DNA from: Nissolia schottii | Lineage: Eukaryota > Streptophyta > Magnoliopsida > Fabales > Fabaceae | Length of the DNA stretch: 64,000 bases | Reading direction: 5' to 3' | NCBI GenBank assembly: GCA_003254905.1 | Contig: QANU01053415.1 | Span: 96,271-160,270, forward strand | Shown here: one piece after another, positions 21,403-33,934 of the stretch | Layout of the letters: each line of letters opens with the position of its first letter | Position numbering within the stretch: the stretch's first letter is position 1 | The notes under the pieces: generated by a model | What the model saw: only the letters and a program-made list of their open reading frames with translations | What the model was told of the DNA's origin: nothing | Database searches by the model: none | Position numbers and translations under genes: made by a program

Positions 21403-23141
21403 ATTCTATGAAATGAGAGAGAGAGCACAGTGCGGTTGAAAGGGATAGATAAATGAAGAAGGGGGGGGGGGGAAAAGAGAGAATAGGGGGGGTGGAGGGG
21501 TAATAGAGTTTAATGATGACTTGTGTGTCAGAGTGACAAATTGGTTACAATCATCATGCATTATATAAAATGGCTATCTTCCTAGGCTTTAAAACAGTCA
21601 CTGCTTTTGGATTCTTCAAAAGTCCAAATCTGGTTAACTTTTTTTTGTTTTTTAACCGTGGTTGAGTTTCAAATTTTGTTTGAGGTATATTGCAAGTACA
21701 TGGTGCTCTCACATGAGTGTATTTTTTTTTATTCTTAACTTGTAAGATTAACTCTAACAAATTAGTGTGAAAAAGTTTATAATAATATTAGTTTATAATA
21801 ATATTATGTAAAATATTAATTTTTTATGTACTAACTTTAATTATGTGTTATTAGGTAAGTAAAAGTGATTGTGTTTTATTTTGTTATAATTTTTTTATAT
21901 AACAACATATGTTTAAATGATAGTGTAAAATTTATTGATAATTAGTCTATTATGTAATCGTACCCTGTATATTGGATACATAACTCTTAAAATAATAATG
22001 ATTACTCAACAAATAGGAACATGATGAGCGTGATGAGTGAGTTGTACTTTAAGAAATGATAAAGATTCAAATTTTTAAAAATATACTTGTTAGTAGAGAG
22101 CTCTTGTGGTTGTAACAATGCTTGAAGATCAAACTATATATATTAAAGACAAAGGAGAAGAATGATTATAAGGCTAAATACTTTAGAAGTTTAGCTAATG
22201 CTGTAAAAGAAAAAATTATAGTCCTATTAACGCTCTAATTTGAGTCATTTCTTCTTTTTTCTTCTTTAACTTTGCGTTACATTTCATTTTTTGTTCTGTT
22301 AAGAAAGAAACACAGCTTTTTCGGCTGGTTGACTGTTGACCATGAAGAGAGGAAAGAAAGCGTGGGGAGAGAAGAGTGTTTGATGTCCACGCGCTGGTGA
22401 ATCATGACCTCATCATATGATGCTGAGGAGAGAGGGAGATGCATGTGCCATCATTCAAGGGTGGGTCCCACTTTTTGCCAATGGTGAGTGACATGGCTTT
22501 TGCAGGGCATGCCAGCGCCCAATTCACGAGTCCGAAGATTGCATGATCTGTGGGTGGGGTCCACGTCTAGTATGTCAAAAAAATTGAGAGTACTTAGGTA
22601 ATTTCACCAAACAGGAACTTAAAAAATTATATAATTCTAATCATAATCATACTTGTATGATCCTGAACCAATGTGAATTGATAATAATCGACCTTAGTCT
22701 AACACCAAGCAATTCAGTGTAAATCTTCTTTAGAGATAAGTTTAATAACTCAAATTTAGATACATCTACACTAAAATAAAAGTGAATTTCAGTTGCTAAG
22801 ACCTAAAAATACTAAAAAACAAAATACACAATAAAAATAATAAAATATATATATATATATATATATATCTGACTTTTATCTAAGAATTTCTCTTAACTTG
22901 GTTCCTAGAAGTTACGCATTATCTTCTCCTGTGGATCAAGAGTAGTACATCTCCTAGATTCGCATTGGGTCAATGGGTGCTTTATGTAAAGTACTACGCT
23001 GCCATTAACATTTGCCCTTCTTTATTAGAGAAATGAGAACTGGTGTCCCCCACCCACACAGCCCTAAGAACACTCATAATAATTATAAAAATACTAAAAG
23101 TGAATTATATTAAATTTTCAGAAATATTCTATCTGTGGTTT
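21403..23141. other. Intergenic promoter-distal region of HAT3
   Basis: AT-rich spacer with a 12-G run near 21463-21474 and an AT run at 22845-22868. No gene was seen. Confidence 0.5.
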
Positions 23142-23236
23142 CACGTGTGATGGGGGGTGGTCACGTGGGTAACATGCATGAGGGGGTGTGGTGTGGTGGA
23201 ATTAGCATGTGAGTGCAGGGCACGTGGCAACACGTG
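23142..23236. promoter_or_regulatory. Cluster of four CACGTG G-boxes
   Basis: Perfect palindromic CACGTG at 23142-23147, 23162-23167, 23221-23226 and 23231-23236, about 2 kb upstream of the HAT3 start codon; another lies at 24115. G-boxes bind PIF-type bHLH and bZIP/ABF factors. HD-Zip II genes are known PIF targets in shade, so a shade or ABA enhancer role is plausible but inferred. Confidence 0.55.
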
Positions 23237-23586
23237 GTCCCATAATTGCACTCGTGCGTGTCACTTTGTCGCTCCATAACCAGACACGCACTCTCTCTAC
23301 AATCATTGGATACTCTCCTAAGTCCCTAATAATACTATAATGACTCCCCTTCTACCACATCTCAATCTTCACGCGTGCGACCTACTTCTTCCTTTCTCTA
23401 TAAACAACAATTATACAAAAGATTACACCAATAATAATCTATATTTTGGAGATGATTACGAGGAAGAGGAAATGTCACTCCACCGCTCAATATTAACATT
23501 GACGGTTACTTTTAATTTTAATTTTTAGATGTATTATTAACATAATATATTTGAGTATAATTTGTATTTAGATATATTAAATTTTC

Positions 23587-23801
23587 TGTTATACGTACAC
23601 AAAAAATCATACATCATACATACACCTCATACTTATATACATAAAGTTTGTGTTTTAACTCATGTAATGTTTGTGCACTTAATTAAGTATAGTTGAGAGT
23701 ATCATTTATAAGTTTGTAATGTTTGTGCACTTGTGAGAATAAAGTTTGTGCACTATTAATAGTGTATGTATGGATGTATGAAATTGGATGTACATGTAAC
23801 A
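23587..23801 (+). mobile_element. 215-bp MITE, copy 1
   Basis: Inverted termini TGTTATACGTAC and (reverse complement) TGTTACATGTAC. A closely related copy in opposite orientation and of the same length lies at 58399-58613. The interior carries repeated AATGTTTGTGC motifs. It is too short to code. Confidence 0.8.
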
Positions 23802-25576
23802 TTTTTGTTGAATTAATAATATATTTAAAAGTTAAAGTGACGGAAATAATGTCTCAATGATAGATTCGTATAACACTAAAAAAATAAGATCATGGTTTGA
23901 TCACCTTGTAGACCCTGTGATATTTTACTTTTATCTAGTGAGGAGAAGATCTATCGCTAATTAATTATCACAGGAAGCTAACAAACAAGCAGAATTCATA
24001 CTTCTTTTAGGTATTTCTAAGTCATATTTGAGTGAGTTTTGAACCGTTGATCATTGATTCATAAAGGGGTTGGTGGGGGACAATTAATTGTCCAAAGAAG
24101 CAGAAGCACACAGGCACGTGTTGCAACCTAAGGAGGATATATTGAGGGGAATATTTATGGTAACAGTAGTAGTACTATACCATATATGCTCTCCAAGGAG
24201 TTCAAAATCGTATTGTGGGTCCCACCGAGCGTGCATGGGATGCTGCTGGTGTCGAAGTCGGAAGAGATGTGAGGAATTATTGTATGATCACATGAAATTA
24301 GATTACCGTCCATCTAATAATACAGTGATATTTTAAATAATAAAAATGCAGTAGGTTAATTATTAATTAAAGTTAAAATGTCACTCCTCATGCATGTATC
24401 ATTTGGTAAAGTAAAAGTTTACCTAAATACTTTATGATTATGATTATGTAATAATTTTTTTATATGGGTCTTTGTCGATGATCTTTTGATTGTATTTTGT
24501 GGACCCTTTTCATGAGATCAGATCCCATCTCAGTTCATTGTTGTGTGTGGTGCTTTGATTTTGTAGAGGAATCAATACCCCACTTTTCTATCGTGTTTGG
24601 ACGTGCTACTCAAATATTCTATTATTATTTTTTCCTTTCTCTCGAATCCTATTCTTTTATAGTTTCAATAAAGTTAAAATGTAAAGTAAAATGTATTTAT
24701 AATTTATGCAAATTCACTATAGATAAATATAATACAAAGTATGGTGTTCATTTCAAAGTGGTATGTAGTACGTAGCTCAATTAGTGTTGAACTATTGATC
24801 ATATTCTCTAAGGATGAGTGTAGTGTCATTTGCTTTATAAGCTTGCAGAATTCATTATCAAATCCAGTCAAGGCTTTTGTTTTGGTCTTAGCCTTATTCC
24901 ATTTCATGTTGGTTACTTATGGGCTTAATCTTGCTGAGGTGTTTGGCTTGTAGATCAGCTAAGGCCCAATACTACTGAGATTAAACAGGCTGGCCGTGGC
25001 AAAAGATTTTGTGCCCATTTTGGACCAAGTTCTTTTTATCTATTATATCCATTGCTCAAATTACACAATGACAAGTGGATACTTTTTAGAAATAAATAAT
25101 TTAAATAGGTGATTGCTAACGAGCTGCTACAAAAGGGAAATGTACTGGCATCATTCGTGAGCTGGACAAACCGGAACGCGCCACATGTAAAGTGGCTGTG
25201 ACGTGTCAAAATGTTTCGTGATCTTTTCATTTTTGTCCCAAACATGATTTTTGTCTAACACTTTGACTCCTGAAGAGAATTAATTTATTTTTTGAAAGAC
25301 TTGCACTTTAATCCCTCGATCAAAAACATTTGCCACACATATTCCATTTCAATCAAACCCTCTAAATCATTACTAACGAGACATGAACCTTAAAAAAAAT
25401 AGCAAGAACTCTAATTTCCATAATCGAAATCTTCTCTGCATTTATAAGCTTAAAATCAGTCCTTAAAATCGAAATCCCTGATCTCTAATGGAACGCGCAA
25501 TCTTTCACAGTCACCAGTAAATCTTGATTTCATATTTTCAATCCCCTTACCTCGCCTTTGCGAAATCATGGAATGT
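23802..25576. other. Intergenic, nothing recognised
   Basis: AT-rich spacer between the MITE and a CACTA-like end. Short open frames (for example 24088-24336) lack any family signature or splice context. Confidence 0.5.
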
Positions 25577-25745
25577 CACTACTAGAGAATTGGTATTTAG
25601 TGGCGGTCACTTATTAGCAGTTTATAACAACTGCCGCCATTCCAGTCATCAAAAGCATATATAGTGGTAGTTCGTTGCAACAACCATGAAGTGCTAACAC
25701 TTTGAGGCGGTTTGCGTATTCTAGCGGCGGTTCTTATTCACAATA
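25577..25745 (+). mobile_element. CACTA (En/Spm) transposon terminus, left
   Basis: Starts CACTACTAGAGAATTGGTAT followed by subterminal GGCGGTT / AACTGCCGCC motifs in both orientations, typical of plant CACTA ends. The preceding 3 bp are TGT. A possible partner end, ending GTAGTG, lies at 38950-39073. Confidence 0.7.
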
Positions 25746-25810
25746 ATAATAAAAAAATGAGAAAAGAAATAAAAAAGAAAAGAAAAAACAAAACGAGCAG
25801 CACTTCTCAC

Positions 25811-26132
25811 TAGGGCTGTCAAAATGGGTCCGGTCCGTTTATCCGGTTAAATGGACGGACTTTACATTCAAAAAATAGGCCCGCAAAAATTTTAAAAAAA
25901 ATTAAACCGGCCCGTTTAAGTCCCGTCCGTTTGGCCCGCGGACCAGCCCGTGAGCCCATGAATTTTTTTTTTAATTTTTTAAATAATTTTTAAATTTTTT
26001 TTATTTTTTTTAAAAAAATAAACAGACTAACGGGCGGCCCGTTTAAACCCGTGGATCGACCATAAACGAGTCAGACCCTGAAAATATGCATATTTTTAAC
26101 CTGGTTCGCATACCGTCCGTTTTGACAGCCCT
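25811..26132. mobile_element. MULE-like MITE with perfect 9-bp target duplication
   Basis: 322 bp with inverted ends AGGGCTGTCAAAA (left, preceded by one T; the right end is its reverse complement). The flanks are the identical 9-mer acttctcac at 25802-25810 and 26133-26141, as Mutator-like transposases make. It is internally self-complementary around GGTCCG and CGGACC stretches, and has no ORF. It sits inside the CACTA-like region. Confidence 0.88.
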
Positions 26133-26141
26133 ACTTCTCAC

Positions 26142-27322
26142 ACACACACTTCCTCTGTCTTCTCAACGTGTCAAACAGGGCAAGAGGCGATCCTCCATCT
26201 CCAGTGGCGACGACAAATTCGACGTCCTTGTGAGGGTCCCCTGTCCCTCGCAATCCAAGCTATCCTCGATTATTTGGAATGGGTTGTGTTTCTTTGAATA
26301 GTTGTTGCATAATTTGTGTCCATCATTGTCTTGTTGATGTGCATTTATGGACTGTGGTTGACATTTCTGTGCTGCATTTATTGAAAACTGGTTGCACTTT
26401 GGCTGGGAATGCTTGCTGTTCTTTTGTATTTGGCTTATTTGGATTAATTTTTGTTTTTAAATATAAAATTAGCAGGGATCCACTGGTTGGAGGATAAATG
26501 GTACTGGCATTCACCTTCCTTCTGCGATTTAGGGGTTTTCATCGTGTTTAAAAGATGTGGCACTCAGTTGTATAATGTATATAAATATCATCTCCTTGAA
26601 GTAATAGAACATATTTTAGTTGCCAGTCAGTTGCATATTCTGATTTTGGTCTCAAATGTTGCTAAGTTGCTACCCTGATAAACTTGCTTAGGTTGTTTGA
26701 GTCTTCTTATCTTGTAACTATAGTTCTTTATTTCCCTTTTTGCAGGTTTCAGAACTTAGTAAGCTAACTACGGTCCAATTTTGATGACATTTACCTGGAT
26801 CTTATGTATAATCCTATTTCACTATTTATCTTATTATTACTTTTAACAATTTCTTTCCTGCATAACTTTGTGACAAATTGGTTGGTTCCTGCTCATATTG
26901 CCTTACTATAGGGTATTTCAGATTGCTTACGGCAGAAGAGCTTTCTGCTTCTCTGGGGGTAAGCATTTTTCCCTCTCATGACTTTATGATTGATTGTTTG
27001 AGTACTTTGATTATTGGGACCCCTAGTTGCTAGATTAGAGTTTAGACTCTTCTAGACTTGGTTAAATATGTCGAACCAAAACTCTTGGCTTGTTCTAGAT
27101 TTAATATAAGACCAGTGACTCTTGACAAATTAAAGTAGCTATTGATAATTATTTTTCTGCATCATAATATATCTTCTTTCAATTACTTTCTCTAGTGCCC
27201 CAGAACCATTTTTATTACATAAACTTGACTTTGGTAAAAATATCTGGAAAATAAGGTTAAATTCTTGAGGCAGGGAAATATTTATATCGTCATTTTATTC
27301 ATTTGGTTGGAGAAAAATGCTT
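26142..27322. other. CACTA-internal or unassigned DNA with exon-like piece
   Basis: No complete gene. Around 26912-26958 a short open segment is bounded by a TATAG acceptor and a GTAAGC donor on the plus strand and would read GYFRLLTAEELSASLG. This may be a captured host exon, but it is too short to identify. Confidence 0.3.
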
Positions 27323-29031
27323 ACAAAAATAGAATTTATTTGAAGAGTAGAGAATATAAAAGGTAGAAGGAAAAAAAAAACTTACACAAGGATTTATACT
27401 GGTTCGATTCCTTAATAGGAATCTACGTCCAGTTTTTCAAACGCCAAAACCAGTTTTCTTTCACACAAATTTCAAGTACAAGAACCAATAGTTCCTTTCA
27501 CTCAGGAACTCTCAAATCAAAATAGAAACTTGAAACAAAATCTCTCTCTCAAGCTCTCTGTTACTCGCCAAACAAAAATCTCAAATAACAGATATTTTCC
27601 AAAACAATGAAGACACTCAAAACTTCAAATCAGAGTATAAAACCAAAATAATTAGAAAGGGAGAAGTGTGTATGTGATGCTCTTGAGACGGAGTATCACG
27701 GATGGTCTTTTGCTCTGGTGTCTTGGCTTTTAGAGTGATCAAGGATCACTCATTTATACTTGATCCTTGAATATTGAAGCTTCAAGATCATCTCCTTTAT
27801 TTTTGCCATTCTTCCATGATTCCTCCTTGCCATAGCTCGTGTTCTTTCTTCATTTGTCTTCAATCAGCTCATTTTTCGTTGATGCCTCTTCAAGGGAGTC
27901 TTTTACACACGTGCTTCAATCTTTCTCTCTTGACCGTTGTGAGTAAAGCTTCATTTTCTTGCATCCATCACGTTTTTTTCTAGCTCCCTTTTCACGTGTT
28001 TCTTTCTTGACCGTTTGCAAGGAGAGCTTCTTGTTCCATGAATTTTGCTTTCTAATTTCTTGTATCCATCACGTTTTTAGCTCCCCTTTGTTACGTTATT
28101 TTGTCTTTCTTTTGTCCATAAAATCTGCTTTCCTTTTTGTTCTTTTCTATTTGCCTCATATGTAGCTATATCATAGCCTTTTTCAGTCTAGGAAAGAGAG
28201 CTGTTCTTGATAGCTTGATTTCATCCTGTTGCTATTTTAATAATATACTTTGTTTTCTCTTTCTTTCTTTTGAGAAATTTCAGCTTGTCATAAATGCATC
28301 TCTTTCTTTGATTTTCCAGCAGCATATATGTTTCCTACACGTTTTCCTTTCCCTCCTTTTTGAAATAAGTTTGACTTGATAGCACTATAAAATATTCCTT
28401 TTTCTTCACTTTTAGTAAATTTGGGCTGATGCACTTTCTTTCCTTAAAATATAGTTTCCTTTGGCAGCTTATATTTCCAATGTAGTTTTGGTCAAGTCAT
28501 ATTCTCTTTCTTTCCATCAAATATTGACGTATGATGCTGCTTCCATATTCTTCCATTCTTCACTTAAATGCTAGCAGCCTTATCATATTTCCATCTTATT
28601 TTATTTCTTTCCTTTGTTGCCATAGAATCATGTTTGTTAGCCGTCCTTTTCTCATGGTCTTGTCTTGTCAAAAGACAAATTGCTAACTACTACTATTTAT
28701 CCATAAGTTACGGATTACATCCCATACTTTCTTTGCCTTTGTTGCATGTAATTTGCCGAGGCCCCATCCTTTATTGTTGAATACCTTCCTTGTTTTCCAT
28801 TTCTTTACAATTTAAATGAGCCACTTTGTCTTTGTGCTTTTCTTCTCTTGCAATAACACGAATTGAGCTACATATATATGTGTCTTGGGCTTCATCTTAT
28901 TTCAACTAATTTGGACTAACTTTATTGGGTCAAAAAGATAAGTTTTGAACCTGAAACACTAGCGCACACATTAGGAAAGTTCATACAATGTTTGTCATCA
29001 TCAATTTAATTATTTGCAAATTGAATCAACA
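27323..29031 (-). repeat. SIRE-type LTR, left arm (truncated at its 3' side)
   Basis: Starts on the minus strand with TGTTGATTCAA right after the polypurine GGGGGAGAT (29032-29040). It matches the right-arm LTR in reverse complement down to 27323, where similarity stops. About 160 bp of the distal end present on the right is missing here. Confidence 0.8.
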
Positions 29032-30181
29032 ATCTCCCCCTTAATGACAAACATTTAAGAGAAATTTAGAAAGACTTTAAATATACCTCTTTTGGCTGAT
29101 TTGCTCTCCCTTAATGCGAACTCCCCTTAATGAGAGTTTTCTTGTGTATCCAGAATTTTGGATTTCCTTTCAATCAATTTTGACAGGAGTATTTTATTCT
29201 GGAATTTTGTTTAATCTTCAAGATTATCTTGATTTCTTAATTCAGAAATTCAAGATACCTGATTTCACTTATGAGTGAATAATTTTGAATTTAGTCATTC
29301 TTGGTTTCTTCCCCTTTTTTAACGAGAAAGGGAAGATACAAGATGGGCCTCACACACATGCAGGCATACATTATCATGCAATGAGATAGTCCAAGTCCAT
29401 TCAAATTCAATCTTCACATATAACACATAATGACTAGGATAATCTCCAATGAATACATTATAGTTTGAAAGTTTGAGTACATGTGTATGCACGTGAAATA
29501 TTTAAATGTGATTTTAGTGTGTGAAAAAAATTATATAGTAATATTTTAATTACATAAAAAATTATTTTGGAGATAAGTTAAAAAATTTTAGGAGAGTTGA
29601 AAAATTTTAGGAGATAAGTTGAAAAATTTTAGGAGACAATTTAGGAGACAAGTTCTGTATATACCTGATATTTTACCTGTTGATGTTTCTTGGTGCGTGC
29701 TCCTTTTATTCTCCCCCTTTTGTCATCAAGGGGCCATTAAACTTGCAGAGAGCATAGTAGATATATACAGGTGTAGAGTAATAATGGTATACATTGAGTA
29801 TTATTTTTAGATATTACACTGCAGCAGAAGTAGTTAGAAGCAAGACTCGTAGGTCTTGGCAGGACATACAAAGCAGAAATTAAGAAAAATATGGCTAAAT
29901 TGTGGGTTACCATTGTTTGTGGTAGGTTCCTTTCCTGGTCGATGTGATTTAGGAGAAGGAGATGGTGATGGCACATATGGAAAACGATTGGCTTTTCTTT
30001 TATATCATGTTTGAGTGGGCGGACGTGGTGGTTCGAAGTGAGCAGGAGGTGGAGAGGATGGTGGAATGGAGGGTGGAGGAGAAGGTGACATGTGAGGAGG
30101 AGATGGGCTAGGAGAAGGTATTGGAGTAACAATCCCCCCAGGCAGATTGGGTCCTTGGGCCGTACTCTTTGTCCTTACCAT
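29032..30181 (-). pseudogene. Left-arm envelope-like ORF, internally deleted, plus polypurine region
   Basis: The minus-strand ATG at 30181 begins the same proline-rich reading frame as the right-arm copy. It is broken within the first 100 codons, and near 29900-29908 it jumps to sequence that lies after the stop codon in the right arm, a loss of about 1.07 kb. The rest (29032-29900) is the non-coding stretch with GGAGACAA repeats before the LTR. Confidence 0.75.
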
Positions 30182-30975
30182 ATTTTAGGGTGTAAGAGTG
30201 AGTAGGTTATGGTGGAGTATGTGCAGATAGGGGAGAGTGTTTTTAGAAAAAAAAATGGAGAAGATAGTTGTATTATGGAAGGGGAAGAAGAAGAAGAAAT
30301 TTGGAGGATGAAGAGAGTGAGAGGGCCGTGAGAGAATTAATTTGTGTGTGGGAAGAGAGAGTTTTCGGTTTGTGTGGGATGTGAAAGGATGTGACACACT
30401 TTTGGGAATATAAAAAGGTGAGGAGTTGTGCATAAGAAACTGTGATGTGTAGGTTTTGGAAGTTGAAAAAGTGATTTTGGGAGGAAGAGATATGTATAAT
30501 TGGCAGATATAAACTTTTGCTCTTCTTCCTTCTGAAACACGTAAAGCACACATACTGTTAAAAAAAAATTGTCATCACAATGAATGAACAATAAATATCC
30601 TTTCTAAGCAAAAAAATAATGAAAGGCATCCAAAATTTTTTTTTGTCATCACAATGAATTAACAATCACTCACAATTCACATATATCTTGGTTAATAAGA
30701 ATAAATAATCACATATATGTTATTACAAATATCCTGATTAATAAGAATCACATATAGAGTTAATCACTCACAGGTCATAAATAATCAAATATAAATAATC
30801 ACAGGTCACATATAGATGTCATAAATAATTTACACAAGTCAATCAATTTCTAAAATTTAAGGAGTATGCAAATTGTTCTAAGCTTAATTGATGAACTCAC
30901 AGTCTATTCTTTAAAAAATTGCCTTCTGAATATTAATTTAATAGATCAGGAGTGAGACATATAGAAAACAATTTT

Positions 30976-32819
30976 TCATGTCAGATCAGACAGACAAGTC
31001 ATACCAATCTCTTTCCTAAGCATGCAAAATCTATCTTCTAGTAGAGATTTTGTAAGAAGATCGGCAAGTTGATTATCAGAGTTCACAAATTGGATATCAA
31101 TATTACCTTTTTGAACATGTTCTCTGATAAAATGATGCCTAATTTCAATATGTTTTGTTCTAGAATGCAACACTGGATTTTTAGATAGATTGATAGCTCT
31201 CATATTATCACATAGAAGGGGAATATTTGTATAGTGCAAATCATAGTCAAGCAATTGATGTTTCATCCATAACAATTGAGAGCAGCAACTAGAGGCTGCC
31301 ATATACTCAGCTTCCGCAGTTGACAAGGCAACTGTATTTTGTTTCTTGCTATTCCAAGAAACCAATGATTTTCCAACGAAGCAACACAATCCACTTGTGC
31401 TTCATCTATCAATTCTATCTCCTGCATAGTCTGCATCACAGAATCCAGTTAAATCAAATGATTCACTCTTGGGATACCATAAACCTAGTTTCTTGGTCCC
31501 AAGAAGGTATCTCAAAATTCTTTTTAATGCAGTCAAGTGTGATTCTTTGGGACATGATTGGAATCTTAAACATAATCCCACACTAAACGATATGTCAGGT
31601 CGGGATGATGTCAGATACATTAGAGATCCAATCATTCTTCTAAATTTAGTTTCATCTACTTCTTTACCGTTTTCATCCTTGTCAAGTTTGGTATTTGGAT
31701 GCATTGGTGTGGCCGTTGGCTTAGCACTTTCCATTCCAAACTTTTTAAGGATATCATTGGTGTATTTCTCTTAATTTACAAATGTGCCCATTGGCGTTTG
31801 CTTGATTTGTAAACCAAGAAAGAATGAGAGTTCTCCCATCATGCTCATATCAAATTCATTCATCATCAACCTTGAAAATTCCTCACAAAGAATTTCATTG
31901 GTTGAGCCGAATATTATGTCATCAGCATAAATTTGTATAATTAAAAAATCATTATTTGAATGCTTTATGAAGAGTGTAGTGTCTACATTCCCCCTAGTAA
32001 ATTTGTTTGTTAACAAAAATGTACTAAGTCTCTCATCCCAAGCTCTTGGAGTTTGTTTTAATCCATAGAGGGCTTTTGAGAGTTTGAGTACATGAGTTGG
32101 TTTTTCTTTATTTTCAAAACCAGGAGGTTGTTTGACAAAGACTTCTTCATTTAGATAGCCATTCAAAAATGCGCTTTTAACATCCATTTGAAATAATTTA
32201 AACCCTTGATGAGCGGCATATGCTAGTAGAATTCGAATGGCTTCCATTCGAGCTACTGGGGCATATGTTTCATCAAAGTCTATACCTTCTTGTTGGTTGT
32301 ATACTTGGGCTACGAGTCGAGCTTTGTTCCTCGTGATCTTTCCATTTTCATCCATTTTGTTTCGGAATACCCATTTTGTTTCAATAGTCGAGCCATTCTC
32401 CGATTTGGGAACTAGAGTCCACACTTTATTCTTCTCAAATTGTTTCAGTTCTTCTTTCATGGCTTCCACCCAAACTTCATCCTTTAGAGCTTCATGGATG
32501 TTTTTGGGTTCCATATTTGAAATGAATGCAACATGATTTTGTTCTGCTTGTTTGAAAGAAGATCTTGTTCTTATTCCTTGAGAGGCTTCTCCAATTATGA
32601 ATTTGTGTGGATAGCTGCTGGATTATTTCCATTCTCTTGGTTTTCTTAGTCTTGAGAGTGGTTGATCTTGTGAGGTGTCTTCTTCAGATTCTCTGCCTTC
32701 TTCAGGAGTAGATTCGAACAAATCTCCTTCATTTTCAGGAGCATTTTCAATAATGTCTCCTTCATTTTGCTTTTCCTTATAGATCTGATTTGAGGATAAG
32801 TTTCCCGCAAATTCAATCT
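30976..32819 (-). pseudogene. SIRE-type copia reverse transcriptase and RNase H
   Basis: The minus-strand pol remnant is readable as frames 32844-32623, 32514-31771, 31734-31402 and 31389-30976. Seen: the domain start EPKNIHEALKDEVWVEAM, RT catalytic YADDIIFGSTNE, a connection block with SRPDISFSVG, and RNase H DADYAGDR ... STAEAEYMAASSC ... TKHIEIRHHFIREHV ending in ADLLTKSL. In-frame stops near 31770 and 31400 and breaks near 32520-32620 disable it. Everything upstream (integrase, protease, gag) is absent because the palindrome centre cuts it at about 32820. The family is SIRE/Maximus-like because of the downstream envelope-like ORF. Confidence 0.9.
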
Positions 32820-32842
32820 CATGTTCAAAAAGGTAATATCTC

Positions 32843-33110
32843 ATGAAACATCAATTGCTTGACTATGATTTGCACTATACAAATATTCCCCTTCTAAGTG
32901 ATAATATGAGTGCTATCAATCTAATCTAAAAACCCTGTGTTGCATTCTAGAACAAAACATATTGAAATTAGACGTCGTTTTATCAGAGAACATGTTCAAA
33001 AAGGTAATATTGATATCCAATTTGTGAACTCTGACAATCAAATAATCAACTTGCCGATCTTCTTACAAAACTTCTACTGGAAGATGATTTTGCATGCTTA
33101 GGAAAGAGAT
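32843..33110 (+). pseudogene. RNase H tail, right arm of palindrome
   Basis: Plus-strand inverted copy of 30998-31266, encoding the end of copia RNase H with several indels that break the frame (for example in the block around 32880-32935). It begins abruptly at 32843 with no upstream pol, marking the arm boundary. Confidence 0.85.
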
Positions 33111-33934
33111 TGATATGACTTGTCTGTCTGATCTGACATGAAAAATTGTTTTCTGTATGTCTTACTCCTGATCTATTAAATTAATATTCAGAAGGCAATT
33201 TTTTAAAGAATAGACTGTGAGTTCATCAATTAAGCTTAGAACAATTTGCATACTCCTTAAATTTCAGAAATTGATTGACTTCTGTAAACTATTTATGGCA
33301 TCTATATGTTACCTGTGATTATTTATATTTGATTATTTATGACCTGTGAGTGATTAGCTCTATATGTGATTCTTATTAATCACGATATTTGTTATAACAT
33401 ATATGTGATTATTTATTCTTATTAACCAAGATATATGTGAACTGTGAGTGATTGTTAATTCATTGTGATGACAAAAAAAATTTTTGAATGCCTTTCGTTA
33501 TTTTTTTTGCTTAGAAAGGATATTTATTGTTCATTCATTGTGATGACAAATTCCTTTTTAACAGTATGTGTGCTTTTCGTGTTTAAGAAGGAAGAAGAGC
33601 AAAAGTTTATATCTGCTAATTATACATATCTTTTCCTCCCAAAATCACTTTTTCAACTTCCAAAACCTGCCCATCACGGTTTTTTATGCACAACTCCTCA
33701 CCTTATATTCCCAAAAGTGTCACATCGTTTCACATCCCACACAAACCAAAAACTCTCTGTTCCCACACACAAATTAATTCTGTCACGGCCCTCTCACTCT
33801 CTCCATCCTCCAAATTTCTTCTTCTTCTTCCTCTTCCATAATACAACTCTCTTCTCCATTTTTTTTCTTCTAAAAACACTCTCCCCTACCTCCACATACT
33901 CCACCATAACCTACTCCCTCTTACACCCTAAATT
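33111..33934 (+). other. Pol-to-envelope spacer, right arm
   Basis: Non-coding inverted copy of 30182-30975. It has short GTGATTATTTAT type direct repeats (33300-33450) and a pyrimidine-rich leader just before the envelope-like start codon. The open frame at 33465-33941 is low-complexity and not credible as a gene. Confidence 0.6.

Noticed and set aside
24088..24336. 82-codon Cys-rich frame
   Set aside because: No conserved family, no signal peptide, no promoter context; expected by chance.
30185..30591. Several overlapping minus-strand frames before the left envelope-like ORF
   Set aside because: Non-coding pyrimidine-rich leader of the SIRE element; all three frames are open by composition and the inverted copy at 33465-33941 shows the same pattern.
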